Notes under the pieces: generated by a model
The model's database searches: none
The model's input: only the letters and a program-made list of their open reading frames with translations
What the model was told of the DNA's origin: nothing
Source: Koleobacter methoxysyntrophicus
Lineage (GTDB): Bacteria > Bacillota > Thermosediminibacteria > Koleobacterales > Koleobacteraceae
DNA: 64,000 nucleotides
Assembly: GCF_017301615.1 (NCBI RefSeq)
Contig: NZ_CP059066.1
Location: 3,038,783 to 3,102,782, forward strand
Direction: 5' to 3'
Part shown: piece after piece, positions 1 through 8,296 of the stretch
How the letters are laid out: the number at the start of each line of letters is the position of its first letter
Numbering within the stretch: the first letter of the stretch is position 1
Translations under genes and position numbers: made by a program

Positions 1-817
1 CTATGTCCATCCCGGCCTGAATCTTCACCCGCGCTATTATGCTCTGTACAAAACTGTCAGTGAGTTCCGGATAAACGTTCTTTGAAGACAAAACACCGTC
101 GATCCGGAACCTGACCTGAACACCCCGTTCCAGGGGCTCAATGTGGATGTCGCTTGCGCGCATCGAAATGCCGCGCCTGACCACTTCTTCAACCCATTCT
201 GCAGCACCCCCTTCTATTATAACAGGAGCGCTGTTCTGGCTGTGATTTTCCAGCAGCTCTTCAAATTTTTTCTCTACTGCTCCCGAAAAAGCGAAAGAGA
301 ACCGGACATTAAACCCTTTTTCTGCACACAGTGCGGCGACCGTATCGCGCAGGCCGGTATCGCCCAGGTCGGATACAGCAAAATAAACCATTTTCGCATC
401 TTTGTCCAGAGCATAGGGGAGCATTCCGAGGTTTTTAAGGCTTTTTAGATCAAAGATTGATAGTACATCAGGGTTAACCTGAACATTTTTAAGTTCGATA
501 TATGAAATACCGTAATAGGCTTCCACCGCTTTTATCAGCTTCTTTTTTTCTATTCCCCTTTCCTCCAGATAAACAGCCAGCTCCTCATCCGTCCCGAAAT
601 CCGGTATCGAACCTTCCTGCAGCAGCACAGCCTGAACCAGCTGGCTTTTTGTTACGAACCCCCGCTCGATAAGTATTTCGCCCAGCCGCTGACCGGTAGC
701 GCTCTGAATATCGAGCGCTTCCTGCAGCTGTTTTTCGGTTATAAACCCGAGCCCTGCAAGGATTTCCCCGAGCCTTTTCTGCATCAGCCGTTTTATAACC
801 GGCTTTAAATAAAGCAC
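1..817 (-). CDS. pilB: Type IV pilus assembly ATPase PilB (N-terminal part, cut by window edge)
   Basis: This is the N-terminal 272 residues of the secretion ATPase that powers pilus extension at the cytoplasmic membrane. It starts with a GTG at 817, preceded by a GGGGG ribosome binding site. Residues about 1-150 form the GspE/MshE-type N-terminal domain, with repeated GEIL-type helices (RLGEILAGLG, RLGEILIERG). At about residue 240 comes the motif RASDIHIEP, diagnostic of the PilB/GspE/PulE family, followed by the RFRIDG strand. The Walker motifs lie beyond position 1. It follows pilT in the same direction and is probably the end of the T4P operon. The family call is clear; only completeness is unknown. 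Confidence 0.93.
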   Translation of the reverse strand, partial: MLYLKPVIKRLMQKRLGEILAGLGFITEKQLQEALDIQSATGQRLGEILIERGFVTKSQLVQAVLLQEGSIPDFGTDEELAVYLEERGIEKKKLIKAVEAYYGISYIELKNVQVNPDVLSIFDLKSLKNLGMLPYALDKDAKMVYFAVSDLGDTGLRDTVAALCAEKGFNVRFSFAFSGAVEKKFEELLENHSQNSAPVIIEGGAAEWVEEVVRRGISMRASDIHIEPLERGVQVRFRIDGVLSSKNVYPELTDSFVQSIIARVKIQAGMDI

Positions 818-877
818 GTCAAAAACCCCCTTTTTTTTTGGACAACCCCTGTAGATTACAAAACCCACACGGGAAAG

Positions 878-897
878 CCCACGGCTTCAGCCGTGGG
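878..897. repeat. Perfect 9-bp-stem hairpin, IS200/IS605-end type
   Basis: The 20-nt sequence CCCACGGCTTCAGCCGTGGG folds into a 9-bp hairpin between pilT and pilB. The same 20-mer with the flank ATTCT recurs at 27216-27235 in inverse orientation. Hairpins of this kind are typical of IS200/IS605-family ends, but no tnpA or tnpB is in the window. There is no U-run, so it is not a convincing terminator. Confidence 0.55.
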
Positions 898-903
898 AGA
901 ATA

Positions 904-1956
904 TCAGCGCTGAACCATACGTTTAAATGTCTCTATATCCTTTGCGTGTTCCAGAGCAGTATCGCGGTCAATCAATCCTCTTTTGTAAAGGGCCGCCAGG
1001 CTTTGTTCATAAGTACACGAACCGAGTTTTCTGTGATTAAGCAAAATCTGATCCTTAATAGAACTGTGCGGACCGTTTTCCTTTATAATACTTTTAATCC
1101 CGTCGGTTGCAAACATTACTTCACAGACGGGCACACGTCCACCGGATACTGCAGGTACAAGACACTGGCTTATTATCCCCTGCAGTATGCTGGACAGCTG
1201 GACCCGTATCTGCTGCTGCTGGACCGGCGGGAAAACGTCTATAATTCTGTCTATAGTTTCTGCAGCACTTCGAGTATGCAGGGTTGCAAACACCAGATGG
1301 CCCGTTTCGGCCATTGTTATGGCGTTCTGAATCGTTTCCAGGTCGCGCATCTCGCCGACAAGCAGGATATCCGGGTCTTCACGCATAGCGCTTCTTACCG
1401 CATCGGCAAAATTTTCTACATCGGTCCCCACCTCGCGCTGGTTGACTATACAGCGCCTGTGCGGGTGTATAAACTCTACAGGGTCTTCGATGGTGATGAT
1501 ATGTTTTTCCTGCGCCCTGTTAATTTCGTTTATTAATGCAGCAAGTGTCGTTGATTTGCCGCTGCCCGTCGGGCCCGTAACCAGCACCAACCCGTCTCTT
1601 AAAGACGTGAATTTTTTTACGGATTCGGGAAGCAGAAGCTGATCGACTGTCGGGACCTCCGCGGGTATCACGCGGAGAACGACGGCATCTGCACCCCTCT
1701 GTTTAAAGACATGCCCCCTGAACCTCCGGCCTTCGGCATGAAAGGAAAAATCAAAACTCCGTTTTTGACCGTAATTTTCGTAATTCTCCCCTAGAAGCTG
1801 TTTTGCCGTTTCAGCCAGAGCCCCTGCAGAAAAAACATCAAACTGACGCTGTACAGCGAGCCTGCCGTTAATTCTGAAGACGGGCGGCAGGCCTTCGGTA
1901 AGATGAATATCCGATGCTTTCTGGTCAAGTGCGGATTTTATTATGTCTGTTATCAA
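904..1956 (-). CDS. pilT: Type IV pilus retraction ATPase PilT
   Basis: A 350-residue hexameric ATPase that depolymerises pili and drives twitching motility. The N-terminal PAS-like domain contains ASDIHL. Walker A is GPTGSGKST near residue 130, followed by the Asp-box region (ITIEDPVEF), the Walker B region (DPDILLVGEMRD) and the His-box (TLHT). Length matches the usual 340-370. The start is TTG at 1956 with GGAGGT eight bases upstream. It sits between the GLUG pilin and pilB, reading the same way. Having both PilB and PilT implies a dynamic pilus rather than a secretion-only system. Confidence 0.97.
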   Translation of the reverse strand: MITDIIKSALDQKASDIHLTEGLPPVFRINGRLAVQRQFDVFSAGALAETAKQLLGENYENYGQKRSFDFSFHAEGRRFRGHVFKQRGADAVVLRVIPAEVPTVDQLLLPESVKKFTSLRDGLVLVTGPTGSGKSTTLAALINEINRAQEKHIITIEDPVEFIHPHRRCIVNQREVGTDVENFADAVRSAMREDPDILLVGEMRDLETIQNAITMAETGHLVFATLHTRSAAETIDRIIDVFPPVQQQQIRVQLSSILQGIISQCLVPAVSGGRVPVCEVMFATDGIKSIIKENGPHSSIKDQILLNHRKLGSCTYEQSLAALYKRGLIDRDTALEHAKDIETFKRMVQR

Positions 1957-1975
1957 AATTTATACCTCCAATCTG

Positions 1976-2015
1976 CAAAATATTTGCAGGGCAGTATAAC
2001 GCATGCTGCCCTGCA
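1976..2015 (-). terminator. Intrinsic terminator after the first GLUG pilin
   Basis: A perfect 10-bp stem (1985-1994 with 2006-2015, TGCAGGGCAG and its complement) is followed on the minus strand by AAATATTTT. It lies between the GLUG pilin stop and pilT, so it probably attenuates transcription into pilT-pilB. Confidence 0.6.
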
Positions 2016-2033
2016 GAAAAGGAAGAAATATTG

Positions 2034-3539
2034 CTACATAGGCGGCGGCGACTGAGGGTTGGAACGCAGATACGGATACGTCTCGCCCTCGTCGATCTGC
2101 CAGACGGTGTCGAAATCCCAATCCACAAAGGTTGACTGCTGCTTCATCTCGGCCGTCGTCCTGCCCGTGCCGCCGGCGCTGGTCGTCAAGCCGGAGGTTA
2201 TGGTGTCCCAGTAGCTGGCGGTAACCCTAGAACCAACATTGTACCCTACCAGACCCCCGGCATAGCTTGTACCCGAAACGCTGCCGGTTGAATAAGACCT
2301 GGTAATCATCGCCCACGATACTTCTGAATCAGTGTTTGAGCCAACCAGGCCGCCGACACGGGTATTACCGGTTACACTGGCCGTCGAATAGGAATCAATA
2401 ATTTTTGAAAGATTAAGCCCCACCAATCCGCCAACATGGGCATTGCCGGTTACACTGCCGGTCGAATAACACCTTGTAACCCAACCTGATTCATTACGGC
2501 CAAGCAAGCCGCCGGTACTGTAAGTACCGCCGGTTACTGAACACGTTGAAAACGAATCGATTATACCGTCATGCCGGTAAGTATACCCTACCAGCCCACC
2601 GGTATTCATCCATTTGCCGGTTACGCTGCCGGTCGAATAAGAATTGGCGATGGTTGAACCGTTTCGGATATATCCGGCCAGGCCTCCGGTATTGCTGTAG
2701 CCCGTTACGTTTACGGATTCCAGCGCCACGTTGGAAATCGATGCTCCGTATACAAAGCCGAACAGACCCTGGTAGCTGACACCCGGCCGGTTGATATACA
2801 GGTTCCTTATCACAAAACCGTTACCGTCAAAGGTGCCGGTAAAACTCTTTGAGTCGCTGCCGATCGGTGCCCAGCCCGTGCCGTCGCCGTAATAATCAAA
2901 ACCCTCAAGGTCGATGTCAGACATCAAAATATAACTGCCGTTATACGGATACGACGGGTCGCGGCCGATCTTCGCTAATTCCTCCGCCGTCCTGATCACT
3001 ATCTCGCCTTCAGCAGGCTCGCGGAGCGGACCGCGGGATGAACTGCCGCCTCCGGCAGATGAAGGCATGGAATACGGGTCCAGTATATAAAGTTCGCCTG
3101 CGGGGTTCCGGAATACGTAATTGTCCAGGCTCGAGCGGACCAGAATATACGGCTCAAGCTTCTCGCCGTCCAGCCGGTAAAAGTTTATCTCCGACGGGTC
3201 TTTACCCTCCTTTTCGGCTATATATGCCCTCAGCTCCGACAGGTCGCCCCAGGACATAAGCTTCAGGTCGAATACGCGCACGCCGGCCAGCTCTTCGTCC
3301 GAAAGCGCAGGCCGGATCACCGGCCAGTCGTCGTGGTGGCCGTAATACCTGATCGACGCTTCATACAAAAGCCGGCCGTCGGCCTGCAGCCGCACAAGAT
3401 ACGCCCTGCGCGTGAAGCCGACATAGCCGGGAACGGCGATCAATACAAGGACCGCAAGCACGGCCAGCACCGCTATCAGCTCAACCAGTGTAAAGCCGCT
3501 CGACCGGCCGCGGAATAATCTGCGGTAAAAAAGTGACAT
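2034..3539 (-). CDS. Type IV pilin-like protein with GLUG repeats (copy 1)
   Basis: A 501-residue protein with a class III prepilin leader: a short basic N-terminus, then the cleavage/methylation motif G-FTLVE and a 20-residue hydrophobic helix (about 15-40). Residues about 40-165 are a pilin-like head. From about 185 come GLUG-type repeats (units such as GGLVGYN, YSTGSVTG) forming a likely beta-helix. The tail ends YPYLRSNPQSPPPM. The start is ATG at 3539 with GGAGGT upstream. It is one of three mosaic paralogues (also 12295-14109 and 49366-51699). It lies inside the T4P operon, so it is probably processed by the local prepilin peptidase and displayed as a minor pilin or tip adhesin. The role is inferred. 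Confidence 0.88.
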   Translation of the reverse strand: MSLFYRRLFRGRSSGFTLVELIAVLAVLAVLVLIAVPGYVGFTRRAYLVRLQADGRLLYEASIRYYGHHDDWPVIRPALSDEELAGVRVFDLKLMSWGDLSELRAYIAEKEGKDPSEINFYRLDGEKLEPYILVRSSLDNYVFRNPAGELYILDPYSMPSSAGGGSSSRGPLREPAEGEIVIRTAEELAKIGRDPSYPYNGSYILMSDIDLEGFDYYGDGTGWAPIGSDSKSFTGTFDGNGFVIRNLYINRPGVSYQGLFGFVYGASISNVALESVNVTGYSNTGGLAGYIRNGSTIANSYSTGSVTGKWMNTGGLVGYTYRHDGIIDSFSTCSVTGGTYSTGGLLGRNESGWVTRCYSTGSVTGNAHVGGLVGLNLSKIIDSYSTASVTGNTRVGGLVGSNTDSEVSWAMITRSYSTGSVSGTSYAGGLVGYNVGSRVTASYWDTITSGLTTSAGGTGRTTAEMKQQSTFVDWDFDTVWQIDEGETYPYLRSNPQSPPPM

Positions 3540-3566
3540 GAATAGAACACCTCCATGATAAATTTC

Positions 3567-4310
3567 TTATTCACCGTTTTTCTGCCGTAGAAATACATGC
3601 ACGGGGTCGATCGTAACAAGCAGCTCAAAATGCAGATGCGGGCCTGTAGAACTGCCCGTGCTGCCTGCATAACCGATTATCTGACCTTTTTTTACCCATG
3701 TCCCGTATCGAATACTGCCGGGTATACGGGCAAGATGGGCATAAAGTGTTCTGATTTTGCCGTTCTCGTGGCTTATTATTACCGTATTCCCGTAACCTTC
3801 CCGCCAGCGGGCGGATATAACGGCACCGTCGAGGACCGCATATACCGGCTGTCCCTCGATCCCGGCTTCCGAAATATCTATCCCCCAGTGCATTGTTTTC
3901 TCTTCTTCACCGTCCAGCGACCGCATACCGTACCCTGAAACTATATTGAAATAGTCGATATCTACCGGCAGTCCGATATCCTTCAGGTGATCGAAGATTT
4001 CAGGGAATTCAGGTTCCCCTGCTCTGACTGCCGTCAGCGAAAACATCGGATTCAGCCTCCCGAACGAAACAATGCCGTCGCGTTCCATCTGTTTGATGTC
4101 TTCTGCTGTCAGCCTGTAAAAAGCAGGCAGACTGCTGTCTTCCGGCCCGGTTTCGAAAATAACTGATTCATCTGCCGGGATAAACCCATCCGGCATGCCG
4201 CCTGCTGATGGTTCAACGTCGGGCAGGTCGAAAGATAAGGAACGGGCAACGGTAAAACAGAATAAAAGCGCTGCAAAAATCCCCGATGCAAACCATTTTG
4301 CCGTTTTCAA
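3567..4310 (-). CDS. Secreted M23-family metallopeptidase
   Basis: A 247-residue protein with an N-terminal signal segment (residues 1-27) and a C-terminal M23/LytM domain (about 140-240). The zinc-ligand motifs are HWGIDIS (HxxxD) and HLHFE (HxH), so the site looks intact. The family cuts peptidoglycan cross-links. It lies between the GLUG pilin and pilC in the T4P operon, suggesting that it opens the cell wall for pilus passage in a monoderm cell. The start is TTG at 4310 with GGAGGG upstream. Substrate and role in pilus assembly are inferred from context. Confidence 0.9.
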   Translation of the reverse strand: MKTAKWFASGIFAALLFCFTVARSLSFDLPDVEPSAGGMPDGFIPADESVIFETGPEDSSLPAFYRLTAEDIKQMERDGIVSFGRLNPMFSLTAVRAGEPEFPEIFDHLKDIGLPVDIDYFNIVSGYGMRSLDGEEEKTMHWGIDISEAGIEGQPVYAVLDGAVISARWREGYGNTVIISHENGKIRTLYAHLARIPGSIRYGTWVKKGQIIGYAGSTGSSTGPHLHFELLVTIDPVHVFLRQKNGE

Positions 4311-4329
4311 AAGTCAACCCTCCTTTTTT

Positions 4330-5940
4330 TCAGCCCTGCATGAACTGGCCGCTTGTAAGGTCGAGAAGCGGGATAAACACCGCAAGAACGACGGGTATCA
4401 CTACCGCCGCGACAGCCAGGATCATCACCGGTTGAAGCATCTGGATTGCATTGTTTACAGCGGTTTTGAGCTGTTCGGAATACAGAGATGCCATGTAGTT
4501 CAGCACATAATCGAGCCTGCCGGATTCTTCGCCAGTGTTAACCATGCTGCAGAACATGGAGTCGAAAAACGAGTAACGGGAAAGTGCTTTTGACAGCTCC
4601 ACGCCCTCAAGGACGGTTTCCGCCGCATCTTCTATACCGGCACGGACAACTGCGCTGGGCACCGTGCGGGCAGACATCATCAGGCTGTCGATCATCCTGA
4701 CGCCGTTTTTGAGCATCAGGCCCATTATGTGCGAAAAGTAAAACAGGGAGCCGGTAAGGACGAACCCGCGGGTCAGCGGCAGTTTTAGAAGTATTTCGTC
4801 GCGAATCCGGATGTATTTTTCTCCCAGCGGCTTTATCCTGCCCAGCAAAAGGTTTATCCCTGCAAAACCCAGCACAACAGCGGGCACTATATACTTGATT
4901 AACCCTGCTGCAGCGAAAACCATGCGTGTGAATCGCGGCAGTTCTGCACCCAGATCGGCAAACAAATCGGCAAACATGGGTATGAAAAACTGAGAACCGG
5001 CGACCAGCATTACTGTTACGACAACAAGGATGATTACCGGATAGGCCATTGCTCCTTTTATGCTCCGAAGGGTTTTCTCCTGCGTTTCAAGAAAGTCAGC
5101 GGCATCGAACAGGCAGGTGCTCAATGTGCCTGATGTCTCGCCTACCGCAACGAGCGCAAGGCAGAGGTCGTTAAACTGCTTCGGGTACCGCGACAGGGCA
5201 TAGGAAAGCGAGTTGCCTGCACTTACGTCGTCAAGGACCTGCTGAATCAGCCCCCTGAACCGCCGGCTGCGTGTGCCGTCTTTCAGGATCACCAGCGCGC
5301 GCGACAGCGATACGCCGGATGAAAGGAGCACGGCCAGCTGTTTCATGAACTGACGGACCTCGCGGAGCGATATTCGGGCGTTTTTTGTGTCCCTGCGCCG
5401 GATCCGCTCCCATGGGATTTTTCTGCCGTCTGTGATACCGGGCCTGCGCGGTTTTGGACTGACCGCACTTTTTTCGTTTAAAATATCGCGGCCAGGTGCG
5501 GGTTTTTCGATTGCATGCTCACCGGTATCACCGCCGTCCGGCGCCCCGATTGTAATATCTTCTTCAAGGAATATTTTTATTCTATCACCGGAGGAAATTG
5601 ACCCTGCAGATTTATTCAGCGCGGTCAGCAGTTCGCTGTTTTTTATGGCCCCCAGGGACGCCGCAGACTGAAGTACAAGCCCGGCGCTTTTTTTGAACCT
5701 CTTTATACCCGCTGCCAGCTTCAATGCTGGAACGGCCAGCTTTTTGAGCAGTGCGTATTCCTTTACGGGCTTCAGGTATACGACAGCAGTTACGCCGTTA
5801 CTCTTTAACCTGCGTACGGCATCTCCGGGTGCAGATGCTTCAATAATGCCGCTGACTGCTTCTTTCTCGCTGTTATAACCCCTGTACACGTATTTCTTCT
5901 GATGTGATTTTTTTCTGTTTTTTCTCCATACCGCCAGCAT
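4330..5940 (-). CDS. pilC: Type IV pilus inner-membrane platform protein PilC
   Basis: A 536-residue member of the GspF/PilC family, the membrane platform that couples PilB/PilT to pilin polymerisation. The usual two GspF domains are present, each with membrane helices (for example VIILVVVTVMLVAG and the C-terminal hydrophobic stretch ending before LDLTSGQFMQG). The N-terminal ~200 residues are an extra basic, poorly conserved extension. An upstream in-frame extension would overlap pilA, so I chose ATG at 5940, which has GGGAG upstream. It is downstream of pilA behind an intrinsic terminator. Confidence 0.93.
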   Translation of the reverse strand: MLAVWRKNRKKSHQKKYVYRGYNSEKEAVSGIIEASAPGDAVRRLKSNGVTAVVYLKPVKEYALLKKLAVPALKLAAGIKRFKKSAGLVLQSAASLGAIKNSELLTALNKSAGSISSGDRIKIFLEEDITIGAPDGGDTGEHAIEKPAPGRDILNEKSAVSPKPRRPGITDGRKIPWERIRRRDTKNARISLREVRQFMKQLAVLLSSGVSLSRALVILKDGTRSRRFRGLIQQVLDDVSAGNSLSYALSRYPKQFNDLCLALVAVGETSGTLSTCLFDAADFLETQEKTLRSIKGAMAYPVIILVVVTVMLVAGSQFFIPMFADLFADLGAELPRFTRMVFAAAGLIKYIVPAVVLGFAGINLLLGRIKPLGEKYIRIRDEILLKLPLTRGFVLTGSLFYFSHIMGLMLKNGVRMIDSLMMSARTVPSAVVRAGIEDAAETVLEGVELSKALSRYSFFDSMFCSMVNTGEESGRLDYVLNYMASLYSEQLKTAVNNAIQMLQPVMILAVAAVVIPVVLAVFIPLLDLTSGQFMQG

Positions 5941-5970
5941 GCCGCCATCTCCCTTCTTCTTTTCTGAAAT

Positions 5971-6004
5971 AAAAACAAAGCCCCCTTTGTATCCAGGGGC
6001 TTTG
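5971..6004 (-). terminator. Intrinsic terminator between pilA and pilC
   Basis: Stem CAAAGCCCC (5976-5984) pairs with GGGGCTTTG (5996-6004). On the minus strand it is followed by TTTTTATTTC. It is 16 nt after the pilA stop. A leaky terminator here would give much more pilA than pilC message, as expected for a major pilin. Confidence 0.8.
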
Positions 6005-6019
6005 GCATAAGCTGTTAGT

Positions 6020-6487
6020 TTAGTTGATCTTGTAAAGACCGCTGAAGAGGTCGCCCTTGCTGTCGGGGAAGGCATTCTTGCTCATTACAACCCCTTCAAA
6101 GTCGCCGGGTGCGGTGATTATGAAGTAGCTGCTGATCGGGTTCTTGGTAGAACGGATATAGGGGGCTACCAGGGTTTCGTCGATTTCATATACGTCTCCC
6201 GTAATGCCGCTGTTGCTCAGAAAAGTCTTTACTTCGTCGGCTATATCAGTTGTAGTTGCAAGGTCGATTGCGGTTCCGGCAGGCCATACGTCATCATTAT
6301 TTAGCGCGTACTGATATGCAGCCTGTTCCAGAAGCTTGGAATCGGCCTTCATGGCGGTTACGGCAGCGTCTTTGGTGGAGCCCAGGTAACGGGGAACACC
6401 CATAGCCACCAGGATAGCAAGCACACCCATAACGACGATAAGCTCAATAAGAGTAAAACCCTTTCTGTTCCTTATTTTCTTAAACAT
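6020..6487 (-). CDS. pilA: Major type IV pilin PilA
   Basis: A 155-residue type IVa-like prepilin. Leader MFKKIRNRKG is followed by FTLIELIVVMGVLAILVAMG, with the conserved Glu5 of the mature protein. Residues about 35-155 are the globular head, rich in Asp/Thr, without an obvious Cys pair. An upstream in-frame extension was rejected because ATG at 6487 has a perfect AAGGAGG site. This is the plain (non-GLUG) pilin of the cluster and has its own terminator, which suggests that it is the main pilus subunit. The head sequence is not recognised. Confidence 0.9.
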   Translation of the reverse strand: MFKKIRNRKGFTLIELIVVMGVLAILVAMGVPRYLGSTKDAAVTAMKADSKLLEQAAYQYALNNDDVWPAGTAIDLATTTDIADEVKTFLSNSGITGDVYEIDETLVAPYIRSTKNPISSYFIITAPGDFEGVVMSKNAFPDSKGDLFSGLYKIN

Positions 6488-6556
6488 AGAATTCCTCCTT
6501 TTAAAATTTTTTTTATTTCTCCCTCCGGTCCAAAAAAATTTTTTATACCTCCCTGA

Positions 6557-6590
6557 GTGAACTACCCCCACCTGTAGACGTGGCGGCTTC
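6557..6590. repeat. Decayed IS200/IS605-like end sequence
   Basis: The stretch GTGAACTACCCCCACC-TGTAGACGTGG-CGGCTTC resembles the hairpin end AGCCCCCACGTCTNNAGACGTGGGGGTAGTTCAC common in IS200/IS605 elements, with several mismatches. No transposase is nearby. This is motif recognition only. Confidence 0.4.
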
Positions 6591-6842
6591 GTGGTCAAGG
6601 TAACTTCTGTTACCAGATTCCCCACGCTCAAAGGGCCGTTCCGTCCCCGAAATACTATTTACACGGCTAATTTTATCTGTGCGCTCTTCCCCCCTTTTTT
6701 TTCTGCATTATCCGGCAGAGGGGGAGGGAGCTTCCCCCGCAAGGGGGTAAAAACAGGCCTTGAGTGCCCGCTGCCGGATGCCGCAGGTAGTGCTGCAAAC
6801 AGACTGCCGCCCGAGACTCTGCGGGCTGCAGTCAAAATTAAA

Positions 6843-6918
6843 GGGGACGGAGAAACCATAACCGACAACATGCCGTTCTTACCAACGGCCTCCTGTACGG
6901 TACGGTTTCCCCGTCCCC
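6843..6918. repeat. REP/MITE-like foldback element
   Basis: GGGGACGGAGAAACC (6843-6857) pairs with GGTTTCCCCGTCCCC (6904-6918), with few mismatches. An inner hairpin GCCGTT-AACGGC lies near 6872-6889. A further GGGGACGG half-site, inverted, lies near 6633-6648. GGGGACGG foldbacks of this style are associated with Y1-type (RAYT) transposases, none of which is seen here. Confidence 0.5.
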
Positions 6919-6944
6919 GTTTGCGTCTATTAAATTGTTCGTCT

Positions 6945-7244
6945 CTAATTATAAACCGTTTTTTTCTGGATGTCAAGCGTTTTTGGATTTTTTTCTGATG
7001 CAAGTTTTTTGAGCCTGCAGTAAAACTTCAATATTTCTTCCGGTGTGACTATATATTCGGCAGCAATCATATTCCGGGTTATTCTTATTGTCCCGAAATT
7101 CCACAGCCGCTTGATTTCTTCATACAGACCGGCATTTTCTACTTCAACATTTATTCTATAGTGTTTTATGCGGCCTGCGGCAAGCACCGTTTCCACCGAG
7201 CTGACGATAGAAAACTGTGTTATTTTACCGATAAAATCGATCAA
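6945..7244 (-). CDS. Small protein of unknown function in the pilus operon
   Basis: A 99-residue soluble protein, not recognised. It has no signal peptide or membrane segment. It is basic at the C-terminus, with alternating beta and helix (for example a VNVEV-type strand, then a EEIKRLWNFG helix). TTG at 7244 has GGGGG eight bases upstream, supporting a real gene. It lies between the PilX-like minor pilin and pilA, so a pilus-related role is possible. Confidence 0.6.
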   Translation of the reverse strand: MIDFIGKITQFSIVSSVETVLAAGRIKHYRINVEVENAGLYEEIKRLWNFGTIRITRNMIAAEYIVTPEEILKFYCRLKKLASEKNPKTLDIQKKTVYN

Positions 7245-7259
7245 TATTTATACCCCCTT

Positions 7260-7916
7260 TTAGTAGAGAACATAAACCCTGTTTTTGCTTTTCGGTGCAA
7301 GGTCAATCTTTACCGTGTATCGATTGACTGTTTCGACTGCTACCGTCCTTGAAACCGTCTGTTCGTAAGATACTTCCACAATCGAACTGCCGGGACCTGT
7401 ATGCAGCCTGTAGGTCCCGTAACCCCAGCCCCAGGTGTCGGTTGAGCTGCTGTAGATATCGTCCAGGACCCATGTATCATAACCGTCTACCGTCCCCGAC
7501 CGGATCAGACTGCCGGAAGGCGAATAAAGATGTACCGTCAGCGGGCCGGATGCTGTTATGTCTATATATGCTGTCGTTTCGGAGTATATGTCGAAATACA
7601 CATCAAGCTCCTGTTCTTCTGCCTGGCGAATGATATAAACCGGCTCTTTTTCGATAGAGATTTCTTCGATGTTTACATAAACGTTCAGGTCGTCAAAATC
7701 GACCGGCAGGCTGTAGGATATGTTCGACTCTAACAGTGCCAGAACCCGCTCAACCGCTGCCCTGCGGCAGTGATAGGACCGGATCTCTGATATCCGCGTG
7801 TTTACAGCCCTGCCGAGAGCGGCCTGGGGATAAAAAAGCACCGCAGTATATATCGATACCGCACCCATAAGTGCCAGCACGATTACGGTAATAAATCCGC
7901 CGTTTCTGTTTTTCAA
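7260..7916 (-). CDS. PilX-like minor pilus protein
   Basis: A 218-residue protein. The N-terminus MKNRNGGFITVIVLALMGAV is a PilX/GspK-style hydrophobic helix after a short basic leader, lacking Glu5. Residues about 115-190 look like an all-beta domain resembling prepeptidase-C-like modules (ITASGPLTVHLYSP and WGWGYGTYRL). The TTG start overlaps the stop of the upstream prepilin methylase gene (TTGA), implying translational coupling. It probably acts as a minor pilin or priming-complex protein; the exact class is uncertain. Confidence 0.7.
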   Translation of the reverse strand: MKNRNGGFITVIVLALMGAVSIYTAVLFYPQAALGRAVNTRISEIRSYHCRRAAVERVLALLESNISYSLPVDFDDLNVYVNIEEISIEKEPVYIIRQAEEQELDVYFDIYSETTAYIDITASGPLTVHLYSPSGSLIRSGTVDGYDTWVLDDIYSSSTDTWGWGYGTYRLHTGPGSSIVEVSYEQTVSRTVAVETVNRYTVKIDLAPKSKNRVYVLY

Positions 7917-8275
7917 CGGGACGGCGCCCCCTTCGTTAAATATCTTACGCTGAGAATTGATGCGGCAGAAACTATGCCCAGCCCGATGGGAAGCATTATA
8001 TCAAACCCGACCAAAACATAACATGCTGCAAACCCCAGGCCGGTAAAAAGCTCGCCTGCCGGATAAATGCCGGATATCCGGCTGCCGCAGTAACGGCACC
8101 GGCCGCGCAGTAGAATATAGCTGAATACCGGCACAAGGTCCGCAGCATTTAAAACGCGGTTGCAGGCGGTGCAGTGCGACCTGGTGAAAAGGCTTTCGCC
8201 GGCGGGAATTCTGAGCGCAAGCACGTTGTAGAAGCTGCCCATGCACAAACCGAAAATGAAAAACAGCAGAATCAT
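7913..8275 (-). CDS. Stand-alone N-terminal (methylase-type) domain of prepilin peptidase PilD
   Basis: A 120-residue protein that matches only the N-terminal domain of PilD. It has the membrane motif FIFGLCMGSFYNVLALRIP, then a four-Cys zinc site (CTAC and CRYC, residues about 35-65), then hydrophobic helices. In classic PilD this domain is linked to the N-methylation of mature pilin. The aspartyl protease domain is missing here and is encoded by two separate genes (11261-11674 and 11701-12138). ATG at 8275. The natural split is visible in sequence; that the pieces function together is inferred. Confidence 0.85.
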   Translation of the reverse strand: MILLFFIFGLCMGSFYNVLALRIPAGESLFTRSHCTACNRVLNAADLVPVFSYILLRGRCRYCGSRISGIYPAGELFTGLGFAACYVLVGFDIMLPIGLGIVSAASILSVRYLTKGAPSR

Positions 8276-8296
8276 TGTTTTTTGTTCCCCCTTTTT

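Larger units (their letters stand above)
6488..6944. other. Intergenic region upstream of pilA with remnant repeats
   Basis: No supportable gene. It holds the pilA leader, a decayed IS200/IS605-like right end (6557-6590), a small hairpin GGTAAC-TTCT-GTTACC (6599-6614), and an 76-nt imperfect foldback (6843-6918). ORFs here are low-complexity or shadows. I could not identify a convincing pilA promoter by eye. Confidence 0.6.

Noticed and set aside
838..1536. 232-codon plus-strand ORF
   Set aside because: Antisense to pilT, which has all its ATPase motifs.
5941..6075. N-terminal extension of PilC to 6075
   Set aside because: It would run through the pilA-pilC terminator and the end of pilA. 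ATG 5940 has its own ribosome binding site.
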